A stretch of 33,035 nt of DNA from an uncultured Romboutsia sp. Its GTDB lineage: Bacteria; Bacillota; Clostridia; Peptostreptococcales; Peptostreptococcaceae. The notes under the pieces are model-generated. The model did no database searches, had not been told where the DNA came from, and was given only the letters and a program-made list of their open reading frames with translations. The first letter of the stretch is position 1; each line of letters starts with the position of its first letter. The stretch spans positions 1 to 33,035 of the forward strand of contig CALFLM010000018.1 in NCBI GenBank assembly GCA_937880075.1. The letters are read 5' to 3'. Positions 14,277 to 22,686 of this stretch are shown in pieces. The position numbers were made by a program, and so were the translations under genes.

Positions 14277-14357
14277 CTGGGTCACACAGGGAGCGGAAGA
14301 ATATGTTTCAGTATATTCTATCAACTAAGATAATTTTAACGTCCCTGTGTGAATATT
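14277..14357 (+). repeat. second copy of the GC-rich element, long-loop hairpin
   Basis: CTGGG, a 5-base spacer and CAGGGAGCGGA (14277-14297) repeat the core at 3016-3036. TCACACAGGGA (14282-14292) pairs perfectly over 11 bp with 14342-14352, followed by ATATTTTT. The loop contains an inner hairpin, GAATAT/ATATTC (from 14300). It may end transcription of the 13866 gene. Confidence 0.6.
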
Positions 14358-14378
14358 TTTGTTCAACATCTATTGAAC

Positions 14379-14390
14379 TATTTTTAAATA
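14379..14390 (+). promoter_or_regulatory. candidate late promoter box TATTTTTAAATA
   Basis: Same 12-mer as before the portal and 28326 genes, here on the plus strand 18 bases before the ATG at 14408 and right after a terminator-like hairpin. This supports 14408 as the start. Confidence 0.35.
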
Positions 14391-14407
14391 ACCAAAGAAA
14401 TACGAAC

Positions 14408-15676
14408 ATGAATTATTCATTTTTAAATAATTTTCAACCATTTGTTGTAAAATTCATAGATGATATTTGCATACCTAAATCTTGTAGAGGAAAATATCTT
14501 CTATGTATAAATGCAATGGGTATCAAGTGGTTTGAAGAAAATTACATAACACTAGAATATGGTGATGGTTTTATTGAAGGTGAGGTTCTAGGTCCTAAGT
14601 ATCTGATGCTTGAGGATAGTGGTGCTAATAAGTTTGACATGCCTAGAATCTATGTACCAATTACACAAGAATTGCTATCTAATAGTACTTCAGAATTAGG
14701 AAAGTTCTTAATTAAAGCACTTACTGACAATAGTGTATATGGTACTGGTATTGAAGGTTTCAGACCAAGTAAAGAATATTATTTGAATGAAACTTTATAC
14801 AAATGGTGTACTAGAACAAAGGACCATACTGGTAATGATATTCAGTCATTAGCGGAAGAAGATGATGACATATATTTACCTGACTATCTTTACTATGATA
14901 GAGAAAATGATAAGCCAAAGATTACTTCATACTTTGAAGAATTGACTGATAATGAGAAGAAAAGCATTGATTTGAATTTTTTCTTCAATAAGAATGAGAT
15001 ATCAGATCTAAAGTTTACTGAAGATGATTTCTATTTCTTCCCACAAACTTTCTTCAAAATCATATTGAAGTATACAACTATAACAGAAGAAAACAGACAA
15101 GCAGTACCTAATAATGTATATGATGCTGTACAGAAATATTTTGCTAATCATGAAAATGATGAAGCAACAAAATTGTTACAGACTATCATGAATACTAGTA
15201 CAGATGGTACTGATTTACCTTCTACTATTTCCACTTGTAATTCTTGTACTAATCAATATAACCTATTGAATGGAAAATCTAACATAGGTGAAAAGAGTTG
15301 TCTTGAAAAGTATAAGGATGCTATGGATTCATGGTTGAAGATAATGTTAGGTGATTTAGTATATTACAATTCTTGGATGACAGTAAATGAGAACAATACT
15401 AAATATCCTAATTATGATTTGATAGATTTGCTGATAGAATTTCTGAATGAATATATCAAGTATAACAAATTCCCATCTAAAGATCAGAATAGTATAACTA
15501 ATTTCAATTGCCCATCATTGGATAGTTCTTATAATGGCAGTAATTGCATTAAAAATACAATTATGAACTATATCAAAGTTTTAGAATGGGTAAAGAAATG
15601 TGAAACTGTAAAGAACAGAAACAAGATAAAGGTATATGGTAGAGATTTTGCTAATTATCTTTTAACATATTTTTAA
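14408..15676 (+). CDS. unknown 422-residue protein
   Basis: I choose the start MNYSFLNNFQPF at 14408. The reading frame is open back to 14240, but that extension overlaps the 13866 gene, a hairpin and a candidate promoter. The protein is acidic, rich in Asn, Tyr, Asp and Leu, with no signal peptide or membrane helix. It has several Cys, including a CNSC pair near 293-296, and could hold disulphides or a metal. No family recognised. It is followed by the probable head-targeted 15700 gene (23-nt gap), so it may be made late and belong to the virion; that is inference. Confidence 0.78.
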   Translation: MNYSFLNNFQPFVVKFIDDICIPKSCRGKYLLCINAMGIKWFEENYITLEYGDGFIEGEVLGPKYLMLEDSGANKFDMPRIYVPITQELLSNSTSELGKFLIKALTDNSVYGTGIEGFRPSKEYYLNETLYKWCTRTKDHTGNDIQSLAEEDDDIYLPDYLYYDRENDKPKITSYFEELTDNEKKSIDLNFFFNKNEISDLKFTEDDFYFFPQTFFKIILKYTTITEENRQAVPNNVYDAVQKYFANHENDEATKLLQTIMNTSTDGTDLPSTISTCNSCTNQYNLLNGKSNIGEKSCLEKYKDAMDSWLKIMLGDLVYYNSWMTVNENNTKYPNYDLIDLLIEFLNEYIKYNKFPSKDQNSITNFNCPSLDSSYNGSNCIKNTIMNYIKVLEWVKKCETVKNRNKIKVYGRDFANYLLTYF

Positions 15677-15699
15677 AATTAACGTTAATTAAAACATAT

Positions 15700-16089
15700 A
15701 TGAAAAGTTTAGTAGAAACATTGAATGAATCACTAAATATCAATGAAAGCAAAGAAAAGATGCTTAGATTTGAATTTGGGAATCTTGAACATGCAGATGA
15801 GACTATCAAATCTATTGAAGACCTTGCAAATAAGAATTCTGTATATTCAGAAAAGATTGATGGTGGTATCAAGATTAAGGTGAATGATTCTAACAAAGAT
15901 AAGTTAGATTCTATTCAGGATGTACTTCAGCAATATGTTCAGAAAATGCAAGATGATGATAAATCAGACCAAGATGATGTAAAGTCATTAGCAAATCAAT
16001 TGGATAAGTTGAGTGACTTTATTGAATCAGAAGATGAAGAAGACTCCGATGATAAAGAAGACAAAGAAGATAATGAAGAAGGAGAATAA
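15700..16089 (+). CDS. small acidic protein with capsid-targeting N-terminus
   Basis: A 129-residue protein beginning MKSLVETLNES, with LNE at residues 8-10, the same pattern as the three minus-strand head-protein candidates. Residues 20-70 look like a small alpha/beta or helical domain. The last 25 residues are almost all Asp, Glu, Lys and Ser. T4 gp67, a prohead core protein cut by the gp21 protease, also ends in a long acidic tail, so a scaffold or core role is possible; sequence similarity otherwise is not seen. Ends just before a bidirectional terminator. Confidence 0.78.
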   Translation: MKSLVETLNESLNINESKEKMLRFEFGNLEHADETIKSIEDLANKNSVYSEKIDGGIKIKVNDSNKDKLDSIQDVLQQYVQKMQDDDKSDQDDVKSLANQLDKLSDFIESEDEEDSDDKEDKEDNEEGE

Positions 16090-16110
16090 GAATTGAAATA
16101 TTCAAATTAA

Positions 16111-16140
16111 AAATGGGAAGAGCTTAAGCTCTTCCCATTT
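16111..16140. terminator. palindromic bidirectional terminator
   Basis: A perfect 15-bp palindrome centred on AGCTTAAGCT with A/T tracts on both ends, between the convergent 15700 (plus) and 16149 (minus) genes. Confidence 0.85.
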
Positions 16141-16148
16141 GTATTTAT

Positions 16149-17264
16149 TCATTTATCATCACTTTCAATAATGAATGTTGTTTTATTATCTTTATCGGAT
16201 TTTGTTATTCCTTCATAATCACTCATATTACCACTCCAAAGATAAGATATATCTTTAGATGTTGAACCAGTTCTGTTCAATACATAAGGTAAGTTATTCA
16301 GTTTATTTACTGTTGCTAGCAAATAAGCTAATTTTTTCTGTATTGTATCAGATTCAATAACACTTTCACCTTCTTCCCAAACCCACTTATTTTCAGGAAA
16401 TTCTGTTGATTTCCAATCTTTCAATTTATCTACTTCATCTAACAAATATTCAAATGATACTGGTATATATTCATAATTATATTTACCATCAGATTTTATT
16501 TTAGTTGTTAAATATGTATATGTACCATTTATATTAGCTCTATATGAAAGTTCCCCATTTGAATTTACAGTATCCATTTTTCCCACAAAATATAATGGGT
16601 GTGAATTTGGAATATCATTTTTTATTTGACTAGCTCTAATAAAGTATAATGTTTTATCAATATCTGTAACTATTGGAGTATATGAATAAGCTATTGTTTC
16701 AACATATTTACCAAGGTCACCAAATTGTGTACTGAAATTTTTAGATAAAGTAAGTGATCTAGAATGGCAGTAATCTCTATATCTTGATGGCATATCTGAA
16801 CTGATATCAAAATAGTTCTTATCAATATCATTGAATGGTGGTGTTAATGCAACTGGTATACCATAAGCATCTGTAGCTACTAAATCAAATTCTCCAGTAT
16901 CTTTATATGAATTAGATGAAGTATACACATAAGTATAAGCGTCATTATATAATTGTGTATCCCCATAAGTGTACTGTCCATTATTGTCTCTGTCTATATA
17001 AGCAACGTTGGCAACATAGTTGTAAGTTGTATAGTCATCAGGAATTTGTGGAGCACATATCATGAATGAATTTGCAATCTTAGTACCCATTCCATTATTT
17101 GTTGCTGTTGTAGTTCCATTTCCTCCTGTATTTGAACTTCCAGTACGATACAGCTTATCTAATGATGATAGCAACTTAAATGGAGCATTTGTCACTATTA
17201 CATTAAAGTCCTTACCTGTTTGAGCTAAATTTCCTATATGTGAAGATACTAAATTATTATCCAT
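16149..17264 (-). CDS. tail-fibre-associated / tip protein
   Basis: A 371-residue protein rich in Tyr, Asn, Ser, Thr and Asp, as in phage tail proteins. Its C-terminus (about 343-368) has the pattern YLWSGNxxxYxxIT...TTFII, which also ends the 22687 protein and resembles the WxGTxxQYNxL...NTxYFI motif of many tail-fibre-linked proteins. A Leu-rich helix (about 315-335) before it may trimerise. N-terminal part unknown. Second gene of a minus-strand pair with the 17271 gene (6-nt gap) and ends at a strong terminator. Confidence 0.75.
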   Translation of the reverse strand: MDNNLVSSHIGNLAQTGKDFNVIVTNAPFKLLSSLDKLYRTGSSNTGGNGTTTATNNGMGTKIANSFMICAPQIPDDYTTYNYVANVAYIDRDNNGQYTYGDTQLYNDAYTYVYTSSNSYKDTGEFDLVATDAYGIPVALTPPFNDIDKNYFDISSDMPSRYRDYCHSRSLTLSKNFSTQFGDLGKYVETIAYSYTPIVTDIDKTLYFIRASQIKNDIPNSHPLYFVGKMDTVNSNGELSYRANINGTYTYLTTKIKSDGKYNYEYIPVSFEYLLDEVDKLKDWKSTEFPENKWVWEEGESVIESDTIQKKLAYLLATVNKLNNLPYVLNRTGSTSKDISYLWSGNMSDYEGITKSDKDNKTTFIIESDDK

Positions 17265-17270
17265 TTTGAT

Positions 17271-18050
17271 TTATTCTTTTATGATTGATTCTCTATCAGA
17301 AGATTTGTTACCTAATGATTTTGGATGTAAACAAACATCTTGTTTGAACTTACCAATTATACTATCATTCCTAGATTCAGTTCTTTCATCAATTTGAGGA
17401 TATGATGTTGATAATTTAAGAGAAAACTCTATTGATTTCTGATTAGTATCAGAGCTAGTCATATCTATCTTATTGATTTGTATAGATTGTTCTGTTGGCC
17501 AATCTAAAGAGCATTTTATTGTTTGTCCTAAATAATTTATTCTGAAGTATTTGTTGAATACTAACTTATCAATTATTTCCTGTAACAATACTACGGATTC
17601 ATTGAAATTAGATAGAACATATCTTAACTTTAATGTTACTTCTAATGGTAATCGACGCATTTCTGCATTCATACCAACTATTTCATTTCCTACTATTCTT
17701 TCATAAACACCTCTAATATAAGGTTGTGTAAGTTCTTCTAATGGTATGCTTACATTATCCATTTCAACAATACATCTTGGCATTTTCATATAAATCTGGT
17801 CTTCTCCGGATACTTCATTCAAACTATATTTATATCCATTGTTTTCCATATACATATAAGAAGATCCTGTGTTGAATATGAAATGATTGATAGGTTTATC
17901 ATATAACACTATATTTCTAGTAAGCCAAGATAAAGCACCCTTTATTAATATTGAGAAAAATCTTTCATCTCTATCAAATAGATTGTCAAATTTTTCAACA
18001 TTCCAAGGATGTTTCCATTTTTCTGTAGTTTTGTTAACTAGATTCTGCAT
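17271..18050 (-). CDS. tail or baseplate structural protein, family not identified
   Basis: A 259-residue mixed alpha/beta protein. The motif DRDERFFSILIKGALSWL (about 27-44) followed by ENNGYKYSL and IPRCIVEMDN-like strands suggests a compact structural domain. There is no signal peptide or membrane segment. Its position between fibre-tip and baseplate genes and its operon with 16149 argue for a baseplate or tail role. I cannot name a T4 counterpart. The start codon directly follows TTTTTAAAT. Confidence 0.78.
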   Translation of the reverse strand: MQNLVNKTTEKWKHPWNVEKFDNLFDRDERFFSILIKGALSWLTRNIVLYDKPINHFIFNTGSSYMYMENNGYKYSLNEVSGEDQIYMKMPRCIVEMDNVSIPLEELTQPYIRGVYERIVGNEIVGMNAEMRRLPLEVTLKLRYVLSNFNESVVLLQEIIDKLVFNKYFRINYLGQTIKCSLDWPTEQSIQINKIDMTSSDTNQKSIEFSLKLSTSYPQIDERTESRNDSIIGKFKQDVCLHPKSLGNKSSDRESIIKE

Positions 18051-18124
18051 ATTTAAAAATAGAAATGTTTATGAACTTATTTCATGCATATTCTATATTT
18101 ACTATAAATGATAGAATAAACATA

Positions 18125-18538
18125 ATGTTTACAAAAGAAGAAATAAAGAATTCTATACAAAATATAGTAAATCTTTCTAATGAAGATCCAGAAGAAATTT
18201 ATGTTACTAAATGGACTATAGAAAATAAATTAAAAGAAAAAGATCCATCATATACAAAGAAAACATTAGCAAAGTTCATTAATGATTTGCATCTTGGAAG
18301 GTTCATCTTTGTACATAATGGATCTAGCTTACCATTTTCTATATATGAGGGTTATGTGTTTGTTGCAACAGAATCAAATGACTTTTCATACTTTATAAAT
18401 TCACTATCAAAATTAGATTATGATCTGAATAATTTAAAAAAATATGACTATATGAAATTATTTGATTCAACACCTTATGATAGTGACTATTTCTTAATAG
18501 ATGGTGTATTGATGATTTCAGACAGATTAAAATTGTAA
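18125..18538 (+). CDS. small unknown protein, 137 residues
   Basis: The start at 18125 (MFTKEEIKNSIQ) is preferred to the upstream in-frame ATG at 18065, because the extra 20 residues lie opposite the start region of the 17271 gene and a TATAAATG box lies 15 bases before 18125. The protein is acidic, with helices (about 1-50) followed by strands. No domain is recognised. It is a single plus-strand gene inside a minus-strand region, and its stop overlaps the 3' end of the convergent 18527 gene by 12 bases. Confidence 0.65.
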   Translation: MFTKEEIKNSIQNIVNLSNEDPEEIYVTKWTIENKLKEKDPSYTKKTLAKFINDLHLGRFIFVHNGSSLPFSIYEGYVFVATESNDFSYFINSLSKLDYDLNNLKKYDYMKLFDSTPYDSDYFLIDGVLMISDRLKL

Positions 18539-19990
18539 GAAATTCTTAACACCATTTTTCCAAAGGTCTTTGTAAGCTTTCTTAGCATTCTTACCAATAT
18601 TTTTGAATGTTGAACCAACACTAGCAGCTTCTCCATAAAGGTTACCAAGACCAGCACTGCCATCTATAAGCATCATTGCCGCAGATATAGTAGATTCTGA
18701 TGCATCAACTAATGTCTTATAAGTTTGACTTGCAGGATTGTAATAGTATTTATTATCTATTGCGTACTGCATCATCTTATGGCGTTTGTTTTCATGGTCA
18801 TCAGATTCAGGATTTGTACTACCACCTGAATTAATTCCATTCACATTTACATCACCCAAATTAACTGTATTAGGATCTTTATCAAGGTGTTTTTCACGAT
18901 TATCTATATCAGGGTCACCTTTCTTTCCACTCAACACATAACTGCTAATTCCATTTTGACTCCATAAAAATCCTGAATCACCAAACAATACCTTAGCAAA
19001 TTCATTTTGGTTATGTTGGTATACCCGATCATATTTTATCTTGAACGTTGGAGTAGATTGGAATGGAGTTTGATTTGAAAATGATTGTGGGAGCATTGTA
19101 TTTAAAGTAGAATAATCTATTTCACAACCTTGGAAAGAAAACAATTTAAATGACATTCTATCTGTCATGTTTGCACTATTGAGATTCTTATATATAGTTG
19201 TTCTTCCTTTCAAATCTCTGGTTGAAGTTTGCAGATATCTTATAGGTGATTGAAATACAACAACATCTAAATCAAATTTCCTTAAATTTTCTGGTAATAT
19301 TTCTTTTTGGTTTATTGCATCATAAGCAGCATATTTGTAGAAATCCATTAAAGTAAGTAATCGTAGATCAGTTGCTTCTTCTGAACATTCTATTTCTATA
19401 GATTTTTCTGCTGTCAAATTATCTAAATTCATATTCAAAGCATTGTTTACATCCTTTACTGACTTGAAGAACCAAGGAGCATAAGAAGATATGTAGCTTA
19501 ATGAACGTACAAACTTTATTAAAGACTTTTTTCGAGCCATCATATTATCATTATATTTATAAAAATTTCTATCAAGATATTGTATAGCAGTGTTGTTTGC
19601 TGCAAATTTACTTCCATTAGAAGATTGCATGATACCTCCTAACAAACCATAAGATGTATCAAACTTAAAGAATAATTTAAAGTATAGCCAAGCTGGTTGG
19701 GTTGCAATAGAATCTAATCCTTTCTGAAAACTTACTCGTTCATTTATAAAATCTTTATAACCCCAAGCAGGAACATCAAGTAATGTTTGATCCGTATTGG
19801 CATCTCTAGATGATATCCTACCAGAGCCATCATATTCCACTTGGTGATCAGGTACAATTGGATTTGCTTTTAATGGGCCTTTATAATCTAAAGTATTTTG
19901 CTGAGGTTTTTTTTCATATCCATTAGAACCATTTCCAGTGGATGAAACACCTTTACCTAATCCTCCTAATAATTTTGATAAAATTGACAT
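18527..19990 (-). CDS. tail/baseplate structural protein (large, conserved-looking)
   Basis: A 487-residue protein. The N-terminal 60 residues are Gly/Ser-rich and probably flexible. The core (about 95-345) holds WLYFKLFFKFDT, a KSLIKFVRSLSYISSYAPWFF helix region and IECSEEATDLRLLTLMDFYK (about 198-217), features that look like a conserved virion domain rather than an enzyme. A linker rich in Asp, Asn and Gly (about 358-405) is followed by a helical C-terminus with small residues (about 430-487). Its place after hub and wedge genes suggests a tube-initiator or baseplate role like T4 gp48/gp54, but I cannot confirm this. Confidence 0.78.
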   Translation of the reverse strand: MSILSKLLGGLGKGVSSTGNGSNGYEKKPQQNTLDYKGPLKANPIVPDHQVEYDGSGRISSRDANTDQTLLDVPAWGYKDFINERVSFQKGLDSIATQPAWLYFKLFFKFDTSYGLLGGIMQSSNGSKFAANNTAIQYLDRNFYKYNDNMMARKKSLIKFVRSLSYISSYAPWFFKSVKDVNNALNMNLDNLTAEKSIEIECSEEATDLRLLTLMDFYKYAAYDAINQKEILPENLRKFDLDVVVFQSPIRYLQTSTRDLKGRTTIYKNLNSANMTDRMSFKLFSFQGCEIDYSTLNTMLPQSFSNQTPFQSTPTFKIKYDRVYQHNQNEFAKVLFGDSGFLWSQNGISSYVLSGKKGDPDIDNREKHLDKDPNTVNLGDVNVNGINSGGSTNPESDDHENKRHKMMQYAIDNKYYYNPASQTYKTLVDASESTISAAMMLIDGSAGLGNLYGEAASVGSTFKNIGKNAKKAYKDLWKNGVKNFLQF

Positions 19991-20008
19991 GATTTTAATT
20001 TTATTTAT

Positions 20009-20527
20009 TTATTGATTTAAAAGATAAGTAAATGTTCCTGCTAATGTACAATCTAATGACATATTTGTATTGCCATTTATCCTTGAGAATGGAACTTCAA
20101 ATTCAACTTGTGTAAATTTTGATCTCATCTTAACAATACCTAACACATAATTGATACTTACTATTTCAGCATCTTTTAAAGTATCTTCATCTATCATTAA
20201 GTCGGTATATGATTCTGAATTTTTCTTAGAAAACTGTACCACTTTATCCCAGTATTCTTTTATATTTACTATCTTCTTTTCAAATGGATATTTTTTAGAA
20301 GTAATCATAATACGTGGAGACGTTTTCCAATTCTTATCTTTTATTGGTTTAATATCCCATCCATAGTATATCTGATGATCTGTTAAAAAATCAGAAATTG
20401 ATTTTTCCAACATTTGATTGTAAACATCATTAACCTTATCGTTTATATAATCAGAAGTTGAAACTAAAGTATCATCAGATACTATTATTTGTTTATATAT
20501 TTCAGAAGAATTATTTATAGTTTTCAT
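20009..20527 (-). CDS. unknown protein in the baseplate operon
   Basis: A 172-residue protein. I place the start at 20527 (MKTINNSSEIYK), 2 bases after the stop of the upstream hub-like gene; the open frame extends to 20563 but would overlap that gene by 35 bases. Mixed alpha/beta, with a basic middle part (KPIKDKNWKTSPRIMITSKK). No catalytic motif. Tight packing between 20529-22133 and 18527-19990 points to a baseplate or tail assembly role. Confidence 0.75.
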   Translation of the reverse strand: MKTINNSSEIYKQIIVSDDTLVSTSDYINDKVNDVYNQMLEKSISDFLTDHQIYYGWDIKPIKDKNWKTSPRIMITSKKYPFEKKIVNIKEYWDKVVQFSKKNSESYTDLMIDEDTLKDAEIVSINYVLGIVKMRSKFTQVEFEVPFSRINGNTNMSLDCTLAGTFTYLLNQ

Positions 20528-20528
20528 T

Positions 20529-22133
20529 TTAAGTATTGTTATATGATTTAGCAAAGGAATCACTGTTTATATAACCAGGTATAATGCCTCTTCTTATGAG
20601 GTATACTTTTTGAATAAGTTCATGTTCTTCATTTTTAACATCATATTCAAATGACATACCATCAATATAATAAATGCCTGATACAGATAGGTTTATGAAA
20701 CCAAGAGTTGAATCTGAAAACATCTGTTCTAATTCAACACTAGATGGATTAGGTATTTCTGTCTTATCTCCACTTATATTATACCAGTTTTGCCACATCT
20801 GACGTTTACCTAATTCTGAATATTCAAATATAGCTAAATTTATGAGAGTACCTCGTTGAAGACCAAAATTTGGTTTTGCAAGTTTTACCTCCAATGTTTT
20901 AGCTCTATATTTCCTAAAATAATTATCATGAATCATTTTTTGTTTAAGAACAGGTGTATTATGGTCTTCTGAATCACCATATTCATATCCAGAAAAAACA
21001 GTATTTCTGAATTGACATGAATTGTTTACAGTATCATTTACTGAATTTCCATTGAATTTTATATTTGTAGAATTGAGAGAATCATTTCCAGTTCCAGAAG
21101 TTGGTGAGCCAATCATATATTCATTTATATTTCCATGTTCCATTACATCTTTATTGTTTACTCTCCATTTCCAAGATGATACAAGATAGTTGCCTAGTTC
21201 AGGCATTCTCTTGTAATTAGTAAGCAATCTATGTGCCATCCCATGTTGTATATCTTCTTTAATATTATCATCAGTAAAACCAAGACCAATAACAGGATGT
21301 ATTCCTAAATCATTTGGTGTTATTTTCTCATTCATTACCCAAGAAAAGTTAACAACTACAAGATAACGATATAGATCTACCCAACAATCAAATACACTGT
21401 TTTCATCTAATCCACCAAATGCAACATGTTTCTGAATAGCTTCTTTATAAGTTTCACTTCTTATTATTCTTGTCTTATCATCTTTTATTTCTTTTACTTT
21501 ATCCGTTGCAGCAAATCCTAATCCACATTCTGTAACTGCCACATAATGTAAAAACTCATAAGTAGTAGGGTATTTGTTTGGTCCAAGCTGACAATATTTA
21601 GCAGAACATCCAGGAGTTGGATAAGGATTGAATGTAATTTGCTTTGTCATTTGCTGTCGTAAAGACAATAAATGATATTCACCATAATATGTTATTTGGT
21701 CAGATTGATATTCTACTTTAGTAATATAGAAATCTATAGAAATAGGTTTATAAGCACCATCTACTGAATCTGTCATTACTATTGTCATGTTAGAAGTCAT
21801 AGAAGCAGTTTCCATCAACTCCTCACTTTTTTCTTGCTGGGATAAGATAACTTTGCAAGTAGGGATAAACTTATCATAATCAATATGTACATATTTTATT
21901 GAACTCCTAAGAATTACTTTATTGTCAATTCTTATAATAGGTATTCTTGGTCCTTCTAATTTTACAACATTTATTGGTTGATTATTTATTCCAAGGCCGG
22001 ATGCTTTTATTTTTTGTGATTCATTAAATTTTACAATACCATTTTTCTTAACGGTTGGATCATGCCTTACTATTGGATCTAATTTATTTACATCAGGACT
22101 TAATGGTTGGTATAGTTCTTTCAAATCTTCCAT
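20529..22133 (-). CDS. probable baseplate hub protein, gp27-like
   Basis: A 534-residue protein. After an extended N-terminus, PIIRIDNKVI and IKYVHIDYDKFIPTCKVIL (about 64-96) form the strand pattern seen at the start of gp27/gpD-type hub proteins, continuing with FYITKVEYQSDQITYYGEYHLL. The middle (about 150-330) is helical with Cys residues, and the C-terminal 130 residues return to strands. Hub proteins form the trimeric ring that joins spike and tube. Neighbours (gp53-like wedge upstream, tail proteins downstream) agree. Assignment by pattern and context. Confidence 0.7.
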   Translation of the reverse strand: MEDLKELYQPLSPDVNKLDPIVRHDPTVKKNGIVKFNESQKIKASGLGINNQPINVVKLEGPRIPIIRIDNKVILRSSIKYVHIDYDKFIPTCKVILSQQEKSEELMETASMTSNMTIVMTDSVDGAYKPISIDFYITKVEYQSDQITYYGEYHLLSLRQQMTKQITFNPYPTPGCSAKYCQLGPNKYPTTYEFLHYVAVTECGLGFAATDKVKEIKDDKTRIIRSETYKEAIQKHVAFGGLDENSVFDCWVDLYRYLVVVNFSWVMNEKITPNDLGIHPVIGLGFTDDNIKEDIQHGMAHRLLTNYKRMPELGNYLVSSWKWRVNNKDVMEHGNINEYMIGSPTSGTGNDSLNSTNIKFNGNSVNDTVNNSCQFRNTVFSGYEYGDSEDHNTPVLKQKMIHDNYFRKYRAKTLEVKLAKPNFGLQRGTLINLAIFEYSELGKRQMWQNWYNISGDKTEIPNPSSVELEQMFSDSTLGFINLSVSGIYYIDGMSFEYDVKNEEHELIQKVYLIRRGIIPGYINSDSFAKSYNNT

Positions 22134-22137
22134 AAAA

Positions 22138-22617
22138 TTAATAAATCAATAAATTTGTATCACCAACTTGTACATAATTATGGTCAAATACCGTTGCTTC
22201 ATTTGGTGATCGTTTTTCATCCTTATTCTTTTTGAATGATTGTTTTCTAGTAAGTAAAGATGAGGATGTAGAAGCTAGTCCATCCATATTGTCACTTACA
22301 GCTTTTGAAAATCTGTTTATGAATTCTTCTCTTGGACATATCAATATGTTTCCTTCCATTAATTCAAAAGGATTTGATATTCCATTTATCTTACATAATA
22401 TATCAGCATATTCATCTGTGTGATAAAGAACAAATGACACTAAATCTGGTCTGGCAATATATTCTTTTGTTACTTCAACTATAGTATAAGCATTTGAAAA
22501 ATCAACAGTATTGTCAAATGTTTTTACTAACAAATCTTTTACAGTTTCTGTTGTACCATCAGAAAATTTATATTCCAATTCAGGTTTCTTTGCTATTAAT
22601 CCGTAATTAAGTGGCAT
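22138..22617 (-). CDS. baseplate wedge protein, gp53-like / LysM-type
   Basis: A 159-residue protein. Residues 44-95 carry a LysM-like pattern shared by gp53 wedge proteins: YTIVEVTKEYIARPDLVSFV, then YADILCKINGISNPFELMEG, then ILICP. In T4, gp53 locks the wedges to the hub. The tail (about 105-159) is basic then polar. The gene starts a cluster with the hub-like gene (4-nt gap), and a minus-strand terminator lies just upstream. Confidence 0.8.
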   Translation of the reverse strand: MPLNYGLIAKKPELEYKFSDGTTETVKDLLVKTFDNTVDFSNAYTIVEVTKEYIARPDLVSFVLYHTDEYADILCKINGISNPFELMEGNILICPREEFINRFSKAVSDNMDGLASTSSSLLTRKQSFKKNKDEKRSPNEATVFDHNYVQVGDTNLLIY

Positions 22618-22652
22618 GTGTTAAAATTCAATATCTTCTTATACAAAAATAA

Positions 22653-22680
22653 AAAGAGGAATTCAACAGAATTCCTCTTT
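22653..22680 (-). terminator. intrinsic terminator of the fibre unit
   Basis: A 12-bp perfect stem AAAGAGGAATTC/GAATTCCTCTTT with AACA loop. On the minus strand it is followed by a T-rich tract (TTTTTATTTTTG). It lies 7 bases past the stop of the 22687 gene. Confidence 0.85.
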
Positions 22681-22686
22681 GGTATA

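Noticed and set aside
14240..14407. 56-residue N-terminal extension of the 14408 gene
   Set aside because: It overlaps the preceding gene, the GC-rich hairpin and a candidate promoter; the residues have no structure-like pattern.
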